Shown here: positions 6,460-7,826 of the stretch, in pieces
Numbering within the stretch: the first letter of the stretch is position 1
Layout: the number at the start of each line of letters is the position of its first letter
DNA from: Rhodospirillaceae bacterium UBA4479
GTDB lineage: Bacteria > Pseudomonadota > Alphaproteobacteria > Rhodospirillales > Casp-alpha2
NCBI GenBank assembly: GCA_002389175.1
Contig: DGNZ01000315.1
Location: 1 to 7,826 of the forward strand
DNA length: 7,826 nucleotides
Direction of reading: 5' to 3'
The notes under the pieces: model-generated
Told to the model about the DNA's origin: nothing
Databases searched by the model: none
Seen by the model: only the letters and a program-made list of their open reading frames with translations
Program-made: the position numbers and the translations under genes

Positions 6460-6472
6460 CGCGCTGGGCGCG
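6460..6472 (+). promoter_or_regulatory. GC-rich leader hairpin before the methyltransferase gene
   Basis: CGCGC-TGG-GCGCG forms a 5-bp stem with a 3-base loop, 13 bases before the AGGGAG ribosome binding site (6486-6491), in an otherwise AT-rich leader. No known riboswitch consensus was recognised. Confidence 0.25.
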
Positions 6473-6499
6473 AGGCCTTAGTGATAGGGAGATACGTTG

Positions 6500-7826
6500 A
6501 TGGCTGAACGTTCAGCGAGACGAGGCCGCGATGCACGTCGCACCGCACGAGAAAAGTCCACGGCGGCCAGCACGCCCTATATCAAACGCAACATCCCCTT
6601 ATTGGAATTGGCGTCGGCTGAAGCCATCGAAATTATTGAGGCCAATGCCGATACGCTGCTCGAAGAAATCGGCATTGAATTTCGCGATGATGACGAAGCG
6701 CTGGCGATGCTCAAAGACGCCGGGGCCGATGTTCAGGGCACCCGCGTTCGCTTCCCCAAAGGCCTGTGTCGTGAGTTACTGAAAACCGCGCCTGCGCAGT
6801 ATACGCAGCACGCCCGCAACCCCGCGCGTAATGTTGAGATTGGCGGCAACCACACTGTGTTTGCACCCGTCTATGGCCCGCCATTTGTCCGTGATCTGGA
6901 TAACGGTCGCCGCTATGGCACGATTGAGGATTTCCGCAATCTGGTGAAGCTGGCGTACATGGCGCCTGCCATGCACCATTCGGGCGGCACCGTGTGTGAG
7001 CCTGTTGATCTTCCGGTTAACAAGCGCCACTTCGACATGCTGTATTCGCACATTAAATATTCCGATAAGCCGTTCATGGGCTCGGTCACCCACCCTGAAC
7101 GTGCTGCCGATAGCGTGGCGATGTGCGAAATCGTGTTCGGCAAAGACTTCGTCGATCAAAACGCGGTCATGACCAGCTTGATCAACGCCAATTCGCCGAT
7201 GGTGTTTGATGGCACCATGTTGGGTGCGTTGAAGACCTATGCCCGTGCCAATCAGGCCTGCATCGTGTCGCCGTTTATTCTGGCGGGCGCGATGAGTCCG
7301 GTGACGGCGTTAGGGACTCTTGCCCAGGTGCTGGCTGAGGTGTTGGCCGGTGGTGCGCTGACCCAATTATGCCGCCCGGGGGCACCGTTGATTTTCGGTG
7401 CGTTCGTCAGCGCCATTTCGATGCAATCTGGCGCGCCCACGTTCGGCACCCCAGAACCCACATTGATGATTTCCGCCGCCGCCCAATTGGCGCGACGTCT
7501 GAATTTGCCGTTCCGTTCGGGTGGCAGCCTGTGCGGGTCGAAAATCCCCGATGCCCAAGCGGCATACGAAAGTGCCAATACCCTGAACGCGACGGTGCTG
7601 TCCGGTGTGAATTTTGCACTGCATGCGGCGGGCTGGCTCGAAGGTGGATTGTCATCGAGTTACGAGAAATTCGTCATGGATTGTGACCAAATGGCGATGA
7701 TGCAGCGCCTGACCGAAGGATATGATTTATCCGAAAACGGCCAAGCGCTGGATGCCCACCGTGAAGTCGGACCGGGATCGCATTATTTGGGATGCGCGCA
7801 CACGCAGGCCAATTTCGAAACGGCCT
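6500..7826 (+). CDS. MttB-family (trimethylamine methyltransferase family) protein, lacking pyrrolysine codon, C-terminus cut
   Basis: 442 codons read open to the window edge; relatives in proteobacteria are somewhat over 500 residues, so most of the protein is present. ATG 6500 has AGGGAG eight bases upstream. After a basic N-terminus (SARRGRDARRTAR), the MttB domain is recognisable: LLEEIGIEFRDDDEALAMLKDAGADV, VRFPKGL, FAPVYGPPFVRDLDNGRRYGT, MHHSGGTVCEPVDLP, PFMGSVTHPERAADSV, LINANSPMVFDGTML, SPFILAGAMSPVT, GTPEPTLMISAAAQLARRL, and CGSKIPDAQAAYESANTLNAT. Archaeal MttB reads an internal UAG as pyrrolysine; here no in-frame TAG occurs, so this is the non-pyrrolysine type. Such homologues include glycine betaine methyltransferase, which passes a methyl group to a corrinoid protein. 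The substrate here (glycine betaine, another quaternary amine or something else) is inferred only. No corrinoid protein is visible in the window. Confidence 0.9.
   Translation, partial: MAERSARRGRDARRTAREKSTAASTPYIKRNIPLLELASAEAIEIIEANADTLLEEIGIEFRDDDEALAMLKDAGADVQGTRVRFPKGLCRELLKTAPAQYTQHARNPARNVEIGGNHTVFAPVYGPPFVRDLDNGRRYGTIEDFRNLVKLAYMAPAMHHSGGTVCEPVDLPVNKRHFDMLYSHIKYSDKPFMGSVTHPERAADSVAMCEIVFGKDFVDQNAVMTSLINANSPMVFDGTMLGALKTYARANQACIVSPFILAGAMSPVTALGTLAQVLAEVLAGGALTQLCRPGAPLIFGAFVSAISMQSGAPTFGTPEPTLMISAAAQLARRLNLPFRSGGSLCGSKIPDAQAAYESANTLNATVLSGVNFALHAAGWLEGGLSSSYEKFVMDCDQMAMMQRLTEGYDLSENGQALDAHREVGPGSHYLGCAHTQANFETA

Overview
The window looks like chromosomal DNA of a moderate-GC alphaproteobacterium, most likely a Rhodospirillales-type or marine lineage. 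This is an inference. It rests on the gene repertoire (a dimethylglycine-dehydrogenase-like flavoprotein, an MttB-family methyltransferase without an amber codon, a proteobacterial UbiD) and on two styles of short dispersed palindromic repeat common in such genomes. There are no rRNA, tRNA, CRISPR or classical transposase genes.

Layout, left to right. (1) 1-287, minus strand: N-terminal 95 codons of an FAD-dependent oxidoreductase, cut by the window edge. (2) 288-501: divergent intergenic region with a perfect TATAAT box and a 7-9-7 inverted repeat next to it, a candidate operator for the flavoprotein gene. (3) 502-1380, plus strand: a TauD/TfdA-type 2-oxoglutarate/Fe(II) dioxygenase with an intact metal triad. 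(4) 1388-1454: a two-hairpin palindromic repeat between convergent genes. (5) 1476-4088, minus strand: a two-gene unit made of a GAF plus HD-GYP protein and, 18 nt downstream, an uncharacterised 256-residue protein with faint gamma-glutamylcyclotransferase-like features. (6) 4089-4266: divergent promoter region. (7) 4267-5787, plus strand: ubiD, the 4-hydroxy-3-polyprenylbenzoate decarboxylase of ubiquinone synthesis. (8) 5788-6368: two 105-bp direct repeats about 94% identical, each a composite palindrome, flanking a small DUF559 (Vsr-like, PD-(D/E)XK) nuclease gene whose stop codon lies inside the second repeat. (9) 6369-6499: leader region with two inverted repeats. (10) 6500-7826, plus strand: the first 442 codons of an MttB-family methyltransferase, cut by the window edge.

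How the genes may work together. The two edge genes both belong to families that act on methylated amines (demethylation of N-methyl compounds and corrinoid-dependent methyl transfer), and the TauD-like dioxygenase is another scavenging-type enzyme. ubiD is core respiratory-quinone metabolism, and the HD-GYP protein is a probable cyclic-di-GMP phosphodiesterase. Apart from the HD-GYP pair, these are separate transcription units and not one pathway cluster.

The most unusual structure is the repeat-nuclease-repeat cassette at 5788-6368. It resembles in layout the REP/RAYT arrangement (palindromic repeats beside a dedicated DNA-acting enzyme), but with a DUF559 endonuclease-like protein in place of a tyrosine transposase.
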